Part shown: piece by piece, positions 54,501 through 64,000 of the stretch
How the letters are laid out: the number at the start of each line of letters is the position of its first letter
How positions within the stretch are numbered: position 1 is the first letter of the stretch
Source of the DNA: Dipetalonema caudispina
Taxonomy: Eukaryota > Nematoda > Chromadorea > Rhabditida > Onchocercidae
NCBI GenBank assembly: GCA_013365325.1
Contig: JABVXV010000030.1
Span: 1 to 64,000 of the forward strand
Direction: 5' to 3'
Length of the DNA stretch: 64,000 nt
The notes under the pieces: model-generated
What the model was told of the DNA's origin: nothing
Database searches by the model: none
What the model saw: only the letters and a program-made list of their open reading frames with translations
Program-made: the position numbers and the translations under genes

Positions 54501-56988
54501 TACTTCAACCGCTTATGGTACCAAGACACCATGCACCTACTGTTAGTTAGTCTACAGCACTTAGATTAAAGAGGGGAGCAAATGATGAGAAGCTAATCTG
54601 TGAATTCGCAATATTAGAACTATATTTTTGTGATTTAGGAAATTTTGAACAAATTAAAGTTTTTAAATACAGTGGCTTCTTTGTTGCAAATGTGTTTCTA
54701 CTTCATATTACATCGAAGTTGTTTACAATGAATTTAAGACGTGTGGCACATAACTTCATGACGCCATAATTTAATTCTAAATTCATCCACTTATTAAGAT
54801 ACAAGATCCTAATATTATCTCTTATACGTACAAATGACTAATGGCAGAGGTGAACGGCCAAGAATGAACATCAAAGAAACCAACAGAGTGCAGATATCAA
54901 TGAAATATCACTATTGTTACTGAATATAGCTATGTAGCTAGCTCTCCACTCTTTTAAAGTTCAACACTCACTATTCAACTTCATACAGCCTCTGCAACAA
55001 CCAGCTTGGGTAATCCTACTAAACTATGAAGTCTGATGCACATTTTCTCGAAAAATGGTAAAAGTAAAATCAAAAGTGGATATACGAATATCATTAACAA
55101 AGCATAAATTCGGTTATTTGTTCTCATAATCCTTCAAAAATTCAACTTTTGAATTCCGTGAGCAATATTTGCAAACTGATATTGGTGAATCGAAATCTAT
55201 TTTGTGAGGTTGGGGCTATGAACGGAGAATTTTGCAGTTACCGCTATTAGACAACTGTAGCAACACGATTTGTATTCCAGTCAACTCACCACGATTACCT
55301 TCAGCGGGGGCAAATCAGAATCACGCTCGCTGACAGCTCGGCTACCACTTGGTCCAGGTTCAACGTCGCGTGCCCCCGCTGTTGACAGCAGCGAATGATT
55401 TCCACTCTGTTGTGTCTGAGCATTGACATCCAGTCCAGCTTCGCATGTGTCATTCAATTGCCCTGAAACCAACTTCGTTTGAGCCATAAAACCTACAATA
55501 AAGACATCTATGAAACTGTAGGTATGAGAGACAAAAACAGTGTGAACTAGATATGAACAGAAACCTCGTTGTCCACGAGTAGAACTAGTGCTCGATGTTT
55601 CGGATACTGCATTTGAATTTCCATTTATCATGCCTGCAAGATTGGCATTGGCTTCCCGATATCTACGTCTTCCTGAAATATGACTAAACCATCTATTCTT
55701 CAGAAATCTTTGTTTACAAACATGAAGTGTCTTCCAGATAAGTGTTTATTTTGCAGATATCGAAACAAAGAAAAAAAATGAAACAAAAAGCTCACGTTCT
55801 TTGCGTTGAAGAAATAGATTTTTTTCTACCTCATTGAATTCTAAAAAAATAAGCAATCATTATCCAAGAAAAACAAAAGAGGAAAGGATTAAAAAGTGAA
55901 GATACTCATAAATTGAACGCTGTTTCAGTAAACAAGTATAGGAAAATTATTTTTGCTAAAAACATCAGATTCATGAGCAAATGAAAATTCCAATGTTTAC
56001 TTCTTTCGATCTGTTCAGTGATGCCAGGATTATCAGCCTCAAGTTCCAGTTTAAAGTGTAGTATTTCCTTGTTTAACTTTTGGCTATATTTCAGCAACAA
56101 TGAATGGCAAACATCCAAGATTGCCACTTTTTCATCCGAAAGAGCTTTTGCCTGCGCATAAAGCTACAAGAAAATATTCTTAAACTCTCCAGTTGATATT
56201 TAAATCCAAACTTATTTCGCTAAGGAAAACTAACAACATTTTTGAAACAGATTTGAGACCAACTCTACAACATAAAACAAACTTTGATCCAGGGTTCTAC
56301 ATTTATTGTCAGTATTCAATAAAGCAACATAATATTGAAAATGGGCAACAAAAAAAATGTAATTTAGAAACGCACCTCCAAGATCTCATTGTAACGCTTG
56401 ACTTTAACATCATGGGAAAGAGCACCACCTGTAGCGAAAAACTCATCTCTTTCTTTGTTGGCACGTTCATGCAATTCTAAAAACTGAAGTTGAATATAAA
56501 ATTAAAATATTATAAATTTCACGTATTTATTGCATTTATGACAAAAATGTGAGAAATGGACAAAAAGGATCTTCCGAAACAAAGAAAAGTGTGCAAAACT
56601 AGTTTGGATCTGTAAGAAACACCTTCAATAAATAATTTAATAAATCTCATAACTTTATTAAATATTATGATATAATCTTTATTAAATATACTTAAAATAT
56701 AACCTTACAGGGGGATAATATAGTTCCATATCGTCTAGAAAGGCAAATGCTAAAAAAATTGCTAAAAGATGGAAATTTCTATTGGTCACTTACGCTGCGC
56801 CTGCAGGTCCAACATTCGAACTTCAGTGCTTCTGTCTCTCAACTCACCCGGCAACTGATCAAGTACTATAATAAAGGAATTGATTTATCACACACATAAG
56901 TTTTAATAGGGAGAATTGAAGTTATAAAAGCGAAATTTAAAATCCAAGCACAGAACTTACATTCCAGGAAATCCTCGAGATATAACAT
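51589..56988 (-). CDS. ing-3: ING3-type inhibitor-of-growth PHD protein, 12 exons
   Basis: Chromatin reader of NuA4/Tip60-type histone acetyltransferase complexes, nuclear. Exons in transcript order: 56988-56961, 56865-56794, 56476-56376, 56163-56001, 55840-55796, 55672-55565, 55492-55299, 54451-54352, 54137-54040, 53423-53329, 53212-53065, 51753-51589. They total 1317 nt, giving 438 aa, in frame (human ING3 is 418). The N-terminal ING helix (MLYLEDFLE, then LDQLPGELRDRSTEVRMLDL; later FKLELEADNPGITEQIE) is the ING3 subtype signature. A Ser/Thr/Gln-rich linker follows, then an acidic GSDDESDSD. The C-terminal PHD finger (379-423) keeps the C4HC3 ligands: Cys380, 382, 393, 398, His404, Cys407, 420, 423. 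A 1.3-kb intron splits the PHD after the first two ligands. The symbol is by homology. Exon 9's acceptor is the least certain junction. Confidence 0.92.
51754..53064 (-). other. Intron 11 of the ING3 gene (1.31 kb)
   Basis: Separates the first Cys pair of the PHD finger from the rest. No coding sequence was recognised inside it. Confidence 0.8.
54452..55298 (-). other. Intron 7 of the ING3 gene (0.85 kb)
   Basis: AT-rich intron between two phase-0 junctions in the disordered linker. No exon was recognised. Because both ends are phase 0, an optional in-frame exon could go unnoticed. Confidence 0.7.
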
Positions 56989-57597
56989 CTTGGATAACCT
57001 TGATTCAGCCCTATAAGTATTGTCAGATAGAATGACAAATAAACACTCACGCGCTTACATTTATAGATTCATTTGAATAAAAGGAATCAGTACAACATCC
57101 CAAGTTCTCAACAACTTTCGGCGTCAAATAAAACTCGTTACTAACGTATAGAAGCAGGGATCAGATAACAATTTTTTATAAAACCCGAGTGTTAAGGAAA
57201 GCGGACAAACCAGCTAAAGTCTACACCTTATCTAACAAAACAGGAATATTTCGCATTTTGAATTCGTATTTCCTTTATAGACTTTAAAGCGGTTACAACG
57301 TAGATATGACTGTGAAATATTAAAGACTTTAAAAGCGGGAGGAATAGGATGAACAGAGTCCTCATCAATTACCTTCAATACACTTTTGTTTGAAAAATCT
57401 GTAAATTTTGGAGTCCTTAACTTCGTAACTAAGTCAGTATTTTTACTGGTTGAATTTTTAACTTCATCTTACAAAATTTTAGCTTGGCATTTTGGCTTAA
57501 TCCAGGCGACGATATTGCCTGTGACTCCAATTGTTACAAATAAAATAAATTAACAGAAGCAAAACTGAAAAAAACATAGGATACTTTTTGGTAAACC

Positions 57598-57603
57598 TTT
57601 TAT
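57598..57603 (-). terminator. Poly(A) signal AATAAA of the NDUFB8 gene
   Basis: TTTATT on the plus strand, 140 nt beyond the stop codon at 57743, reads AATAAA on the transcribed strand. Confidence 0.5.
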
Positions 57604-57742
57604 TAATAGACGGATATCCATATCAAAAGTTCTGAAAAAAATAAAATCTACATTTTCAAATGCTACGGATTAAACAGTAACACATCATGAACTGTTCTAA
57701 TCGAGTCGCGATTTTTTTCGAATAACTTCTTGCTCATTTCGA

Positions 57743-59179
57743 TTAATCTCCCGGCTCAAACGTGTAGTTGGTAATTGGGTAGATACGCGGATCAGTAAAT
57801 GGATATGCCCGCTTGATGTCGTAAGGATACTGCTTTAGCATCTGAAAGCAGGATTTTAATGAGCTTTTTTGTTCTTCGGTAGGGAAAGAAATACTTCAAA
57901 TTTTAACTTTGAATATGGGAAATTTTTAAATTTGTGATTTAAGTCTTTGATAATCAAAACACACTCACAATGTCATTTTTCCACTTACGACCCTTCGGCC
58001 ACGTTTGAATACCAATCCAGCAAAAGATTAGCGCTGGAATTAAGTGACGACAGAAAATTACTGTGTTGGTCCATCTAAAACGCAAAAATTGTATCGATTT
58101 TAATAGTTTAAGCTGGCAAAACTAAAAAAAAAAACTTATAATCTTAAGCGTTTTAATGAATAATACAAATTCTTCAGTATCAATGAAAATAACACTTAAA
58201 ATGAAGTTTCCTCATCGTCAATATTAGTATAGGAATCACGATCACTTGTATGCATCCCTGCTTGGATATCCATCTGAAAATTTCAGAAATTTAAGTTAGC
58301 GAAGCTAAAAATATTATCCCTGACTTCCAAAGACAACTTTTGCAGTAATGTAAACTCCTTCAGCCATATGTAATATTAGACTTCTCAAAACAATAGTGAC
58401 ATTTTATTCTACTAAAAAATGGTTCGTCAGATTCAACAATAATATTAATTGGTGAAATGGAAAAATCTGCATTTTTTTATTAAAAACTGATATGTTGTAA
58501 TTTGAATCGTTAAAAGGGTTTTTCTCCGAACAAGCGCAGAAAATTCTTGAAATCATCCAAATAGGTCTAACATAACTTACACCTTCACCCCAATTCCTTC
58601 GATACAGTGGATCGCTCCAGTTTTCATGTGGATCCTTATGGTCATAAGTGACGCATCCATAATCCGGATAATTTCCTGCATACTTATAGTAATCGTCCTT
58701 ATCATACGGCCTAGCAAAAAAAAATTATAAGACAAGCAAATATCAATTTAAATACTACAACACATTCTACCTAACTAAAGTGAAATGTAAGCCAATACAG
58801 AGGCTCTGAAAATACTGTTCACATTTCTATCTCACAATATACAATAACAACTAACTTGTAATCTTCCGGCCTCATCCCATATTTTATTGCCGCTGCTCGC
58901 CGTTCTTCTTCATTTTTTGGATAATCATCTGGCATGTGATCACGTGGGTACCAACCATCGATTGTCAGTGGTCCTCTTTCTAGAAAATACAGAATTGTGA
59001 AACAAGTAAATAAGAAAATGGCAGGATATCTGCTTGGAATAATGTACCACTGTTTTAAGGTGTGTATGATACGGATAAGAAAGATGAGCAATGATAACGA
59101 TATAGGTTGACTTACTGTTCATGCGGCATGATGTGTGAATTGAACGTACACAAAGTAGCACAGAACGCGACGATACCAT
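57743..59179 (-). CDS. ndub-8: NADH dehydrogenase 1 beta subcomplex subunit 8 (NDUFB8/ASHI), 6 exons
   Basis: Accessory subunit of mitochondrial complex I, inner membrane arm. Exons in transcript order: 59179-59116, 58979-58856, 58710-58583, 58273-58246, 58074-57969, 57841-57743. They total 549 nt, giving 182 aa (human 186). The N-terminus is basic and Ser/Arg-rich (MVSSRSVLLCVRSIHTSC), like a mitochondrial targeting peptide. Then come the family's Tyr/Pro/Asp-rich matrix segment (DDYPKNEEERRAAAIKYGM, YYKYAGNYPDYG, LYRRNWGE), one membrane helix (about residues 118-137, IFCRHLIPALIFCWIG) and a C-terminal YPYDIKRAYPFTDPRIYPI. The ATG follows TTCCAG (59193) by 13 bases, so a trans-spliced leader is likely. 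Exon 4 is a 28-nt micro-exon. A competing donor at the end of exon 3 would shift the frame. The symbol is by homology. Confidence 0.9.
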
Positions 59180-59192
59180 CACTCTATGCAAT

Positions 59193-59194
59193 CT
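59193..59194 (-). promoter_or_regulatory. Candidate trans-splice acceptor of NDUFB8
   Basis: On the minus strand TTATTCCAG ends at 59193, and the ATG is 14 bases downstream with no intervening start. This is the usual spacing for an SL-accepting outron boundary in nematodes. Confidence 0.4.
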
Positions 59195-62100
59195 GGAATA
59201 AATAACTTTTTCGAAGCGTTCTCCAACGAATATTACAAACTAAAGTTTTTCAGTCAAACATTTGCGTATTTTCACATATACGTATATCCTCTGTAATACA
59301 TTTAAATAGTACCAGTGGTCATTTTACAAACTCATTCCAGTTAAAACTATTATCTCTTCTCTGGCAGATTATATCTGATTTTGTCAGCTCTCATCTATTG
59401 TATTACACATCATACTTCCTAAAATATTAACAGTATCTTTTTTTGGAAATTATATGGCAAACTGCTACTTTCACTTGAACCCAATGACAAAACAAGGTTG
59501 ACCCCTCACCTCACCAACTAATACCATCATTGACAATATGAATTTATCATTTCGCATTTCTTCCACCACCTGCCTTATTAAAAACACTATCACTCTGCAT
59601 TTTCTGTCGTCGTCTGCTAAGAACTATTTCACTGATGTGTCAGATGAAAGAAAGTGTAATTGGCACTGATTGGTTAACGGACTGTGGGGTTGGATATAGG
59701 TTGGGAAGTAGAGAAATATTAATTAATACTAGATAAGGAAGGGGCAGGTAATTCCGCAGGTAACATACTCCGGAGAGGTTATAGGTTAGGCGACAGTATG
59801 CGGAATTGATCTGTATAGTTGAAGATAGTGAGAGGTGCAATTAGGATACCTTGCCTGAGTTGAAAGTTACATAGATTTTACTATTTAAGGAAACGCAAAG
59901 TTTACCTGACCTTCTACTATCTGTCTGTCGTTAACAGTGGTGTTCAGTGAAGTACTAAATCTGTAGGTTTTGAAAAAATGATGAAGTTTCCAAAAGGAAT
60001 CAATCTATTTGTCGTGTACTTCTCTTTTTCATCATTCTTTGTGATGCATAAAATGGAATCATAAAATTTCATTTGATTACGAAATTATTCAATTCCATGT
60101 GCTCAATTTACATGTCTGAGAAGTCTTCTTCCATTCATATCCTTCTTATCCCCAAGCGAATTCTGTTTTACTATCTTCTGAAACTTCCATTCCCTTCTAT
60201 CATTTAGAAAGAATTTCGAAGTCAGAAATGGGCCTGAATAATTTAGAAATTTAAAAATACACAATGAATAAGCATTAGGTAAGTCTGGAAATTTTTCGAA
60301 AGGAAAATTATCCTTTAAAAAAAATTTTTTAATTCAGTATTAATATGATTGAATGGTTTTTCAACAGAAAAGGCCAGAGCGATCAAAAATCTGAAAATAT
60401 TTTTCCTTTTTTTCTTTTTAACATTATTAGCAGTTTCAGAGTCGGATAATCAAACTCTCAAAAAACGGTCAGATCTGCTGTAATGGCAGGTCAGAGGTAT
60501 TGGTTGTTGCGCTGTGGTCCTTGGCAACAATAGGAAAAATTCACATTATTATTAATGTTTAAGCAATTGCACTCTCTTTTTCACCAATTAACAATACGGC
60601 CAAGTCTCTAACTGAGGTGAGTAAAGTTTACGGCTATATATATATTCATTTATTTATTTAATCTGAAATCCTGTTTTCTGTGCTTCCTTGATTTTTCATT
60701 TGCCTTTTTTTCATAATTTTTAAGAATGAGATTTTTTCCTGGTGCCTCCGATTCTATCATTATTTTTTACTTTTTTTTGTTATTCAGCTAATGCATTGAA
60801 TCTATATTTCAACTTGAAATTATGGAAGAGTTTATTTTTTTCAAATTTTAATTCAAATTCAAACGATCTAATTGCTTTCAATATAATGAGTGAAAATTTA
60901 TGATGATCATGTGCAAATGAAATATATCCCTGCTTTCTCTACAATACTTCGGAATTTTAGTAAGAAGGTCAAAAAATCTCATTTATATTTGAAATCTTGA
61001 GAAGTCTGTAGACCGAATTTTTTTTTTTTGATACAAAATTAGTTTCTGGAAAACATAGATGTTGATCGCAGGCAATTATTAGTGCTAAACAAAAAAGTTG
61101 GTAAACAGCAAGTAAAATGAAATATATGTTGCATTTTGGCACGGTGATGTAGCGTCCACATAACTTCAGTCAGAATTAAGTTGAAACAAGTTAGAATGAT
61201 GAGAAAAAGACCTACGTTTGATTATTCAAAACAGCTGGTTGGATGGTTTTGTGATTTTTTGGTTTTAGCAGTTTCGTGATTTTCAAAGACCATTTGCATG
61301 GTCCTATTTTTTAAAACAGCTGTTGCTCGAAGTAAGCTTAAATGAATTTTTTTCCAAGGATCACTCACCATTCAACTACTTACCTTCCTCCTCAGTTATC
61401 TTTTCTAGAAAATAGTTGTTTGTTTTTAAAATATTTCTCCATCCACTTCAAACCTGCTGAAAATAAACTTTCCTTTATGATAAGTCTTCTACCACCGACT
61501 ATTAAAAAGACTGCCATGAAGTTTTGTTTCTCTGTTTGCAATCTTGTATCCTGTTCTCTCATTATATATTATAAATCTACTGCATTAATGTAGTATCAGG
61601 AAATTATTAGACTAGTAACATCTTGATAACATCACTATTTTTATTAAATGAGTAATCACAAATCACCTCAATATTAATGAGAAAAGCTCGATTTTATTAA
61701 CTTCTTCCTCCACACAACTATTCAGTGATCCCAATAGCTTGTACAGAATATCAGTATAAATAAAAAGCTCGGAGAAATTTCGTAAATAAAAATTATGAAC
61801 GAAAAAGAGACAATGAACTTTTCGGGATTTATGCCATTTGAATCACTTTTTCAATCGACTGAAACAGTTTAAATAGCTTTGTACGCTATACTTGCAAACT
61901 TTCAACATAGAATTTGACACATTTTCATCTTATTTTTTCTCTTCGCTTTTATCTACTCCATTTTTATCCATTTCATTTCAATTCATTTAATTCAATTTAT
62001 CGGTTCAATTCTATTTCATTGTATCCAAAATGGCATAACCCGGTTTTATTTAATTCACTTCCATATCTGTGTTTTCAATTCACTTTATTCTAATGGCTGA

Positions 62101-62939
62101 AAAGACATGATAAGTGCATTTGCGAGTTAAGGATATGATTCCTAGTCTTGACAACAAAAAATTCGATTTTTAATGAATTTCAAACCCATCAGCTTTGGTT
62201 GCATTGTGAAAGTTGAAGAAACCGACTGTTTTGAAGAAGAATTCCTGGGGATTGAACTTCATTTTCTGATTAAATGTGAAGAGAACTAAGTTTTAAGATC
62301 CCAGTTTCGAGTCAGTTTGTTTCATTCGTGATTTTGATTTAGAACGTTGTCAAACTGTGGCACTCAATAAATTTAGTTCCAAACATTAATATTCAAGCTA
62401 TACTCGACTTCTTCTACTCTGCAAAAAATCTCTTTTATCAGTTAGTATAGAGAGAATAGGAAGATTCTCACTTCCCGAACAGAAAATATCTTTGCTATGT
62501 GAGTACCTCTTCTGCAGAAATTTTCAAACATGTTAGTCTTATTGCTAACTATGCAGACTAGAAAAGGAATATTTTTTATTCATAGGATGAAATTTTTTGA
62601 GAGATGAGATGGGAATGGAGAATGGAATATTTAAATTTTAGGCTGAAGGGAAAGAATGTGAAGGATCTATTATAAAATTCTAATATCTCATCCTACTGCG
62701 GACGATTGTAAATATTTTGGTTTAGTTTACAATTGACGTCTTCCTTCCGACCCATTTCCCGCACAGATGTTAAAATGAATTGAGGAATGTTTAGTTTTAA
62801 CCCACTCTAATCTCTATTAGGTTTTATTTCTGTTCAGAAAAAAAGCTTCAGAAGTAATCAGTTATTAGCTTATCTCTCTTTGACATGCCTAGTATATACT
62901 TGTACGGAACGATGATATATCTACAAATACTTCAGTTAC
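59195..62939. other. Gene-poor region, nothing recognised
   Basis: Upstream flank of NDUFB8 followed by AT-rich DNA. No frame resembles a known family. If the candidate exon at 62940-63032 is real, its downstream exons should lie here on the minus strand, but I could not identify them. Confidence 0.55.
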
Positions 62940-63032
62940 TCTGATTGCATCATGCTGGCTATTAATTTCCACCAAAAATGCTTCGGAATTAACACCATTT
63001 AGTGATTGCAAAAAGTATTTTCGCCGTGCCAT
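62940..63032 (-). CDS. Candidate first exon of an unrecognised minus-strand gene
   Basis: A TTTCAG acceptor (minus strand, ending at 63046) is followed 14 bases later by an ATG. The open segment of 31 codons begins MARRKYFLQSLNGVNSEAFL and ends at AGA-GTAACT, a usable donor in phase 0. The peptide is not AT-biased low complexity, but no further exon was found and the family is unknown. Chance cannot be excluded. Confidence 0.2.
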
Positions 63033-63045
63033 CCCTAGTGCTGGG

Positions 63046-64000
63046 CTGAAATGATGCCAATTTTGCAATTTTACTATATTCATTAGGATGCCGATGGAGA
63101 AAAGAGAAGCACGGAGAATGGAAAAGGGGGTTAGTAAAGGATGGTTCTCGAAAAAAATTCCTTTGTAATAAGTATAAAGTTGCCAAAACGAATATCACTT
63201 TAAGCATGTCAACGAGCACCTATGAGTAGCTCGGCACAATTGTCCTAGAAAGCTTTCTTTTAGCATTCTTGGCTGACCTCCTCGTCTTTTTTAACGTTGT
63301 GTGAAATGCTTCCATTACAGAAAGATAATGGCGATTGTTTGGTCAGACGATAACTCCACTGACATTCCATTTTATATATAAATAAATACATATATAAATT
63401 GAGAGAAGTACTGGCAAGTTCTCCTTTCTCTTTGATGCGTTCACATTTCTTACATAACGAAAAACTAATTAGAATAATTATACATTATAATAGGCTGCAG
63501 TTTTTTTATATATGTGTTCAAGGCAAATCATATTTCTGATCTTCCCTCGTTTTCTTAAAATTGCTATGTAATTTCTGCTTAATTTTATATATATATATAT
63601 ATATAAACTAGATGAAAGATAAAAAGCAAGCGTGGAAGTTGTATTATAAGTCCTGACAAAACAAAAAATGATTTTGAGGTGAATCATTGGTGAATAATAA
63701 CACATTGAAATAAAAGGATCAAGTTAGCCTCAAATGGTTTGGGATGGCCTTGATCTGCTATGAAGTGAATGTTGTTTGATTTGAAAAGCTTGAAATGTCT
63801 GGAAAAACTCGATTTGCTAAATTAGAAGGCATTCTTGTATCTGTAGAACCACACTGTTCTTTGCATTGAAGATTTCAGTTTTGTCATGTATTGTCTGATT
63901 TCTTAGCTTTGTGTTAGCCTTTCATTATTCTGAGGATGGTTAACAATTTTTTAAGGATATTACGGTCTCATAAAAATTGAACGAAGAATCCTCTTTTCGT
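63046..64000. other. Right-hand end of window, non-coding as far as seen
   Basis: AT-rich DNA with a (TA)n run. No supported exon. Confidence 0.6.
63583..63605. repeat. (TA)n microsatellite
   Basis: About 11 TA dinucleotides in the terminal non-coding stretch. Confidence 0.9.

Overview
The window is eukaryotic nuclear DNA, about 65-70% A+T. It has compact spliced genes with short exons (28-420 nt), mostly 200-900 nt introns and strong TTTCAG-type acceptors. Several first coding exons begin a few bases after a good 3' splice site, as expected of SL trans-spliced nematode genes. Protein content and gene structure point to a parasitic spirurine (filarial-type) nematode. That placement is inference, and no species can be named from the sequence alone.

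Layout: 1-10.7 kb holds a (TTA)n microsatellite and AT-rich non-coding DNA. 10.7-24.9 kb (+) is a SHANK/SHN-1 postsynaptic scaffold gene whose 22 exons I could join in frame (1170 codons): SPN-like N-terminus, ankyrin repeats, PDZ, proline-rich region, SAM. 24.9-35.1 kb is intergenic, with a degenerate minisatellite and a hairpin. 35.1-39.3 kb (+) is a Disabled/DAB-1 endocytic adaptor (7 exons, 528 aa). 39.3-43.2 kb is intergenic. 43.2-45.6 kb (-) is spermidine synthase (7 exons, 319 aa). 45.6-47.1 kb holds a CATG-rich repeat and a TPR-like relic. 47.1-48.8 kb (-) is an unrecognised single-pass membrane protein. 51.6-57.0 kb (-) is an ING3-type inhibitor-of-growth protein with a C-terminal PHD finger (12 exons, 438 aa). 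57.7-59.2 kb (-) is the complex I accessory subunit NDUFB8 (6 exons, 182 aa). 59.2-64 kb is essentially gene-free apart from one candidate first exon.

The genes do not form a pathway. SHN-1 and DAB-1 are scaffold/adaptor proteins on the plus strand. The four minus-strand genes serve polyamine synthesis, an unknown membrane role, chromatin reading and respiration. I found no mobile-element ORF, rRNA, tRNA, CRISPR array or bacterial insertion. The most useful second looks are splice oddities (a GC donor, a NAGNAG acceptor, a frame-shifting tandem donor in NDUFB8), a diverged PHD aromatic cage, the orphan membrane protein and three strong inverted repeats. No clearly new biological system was found.
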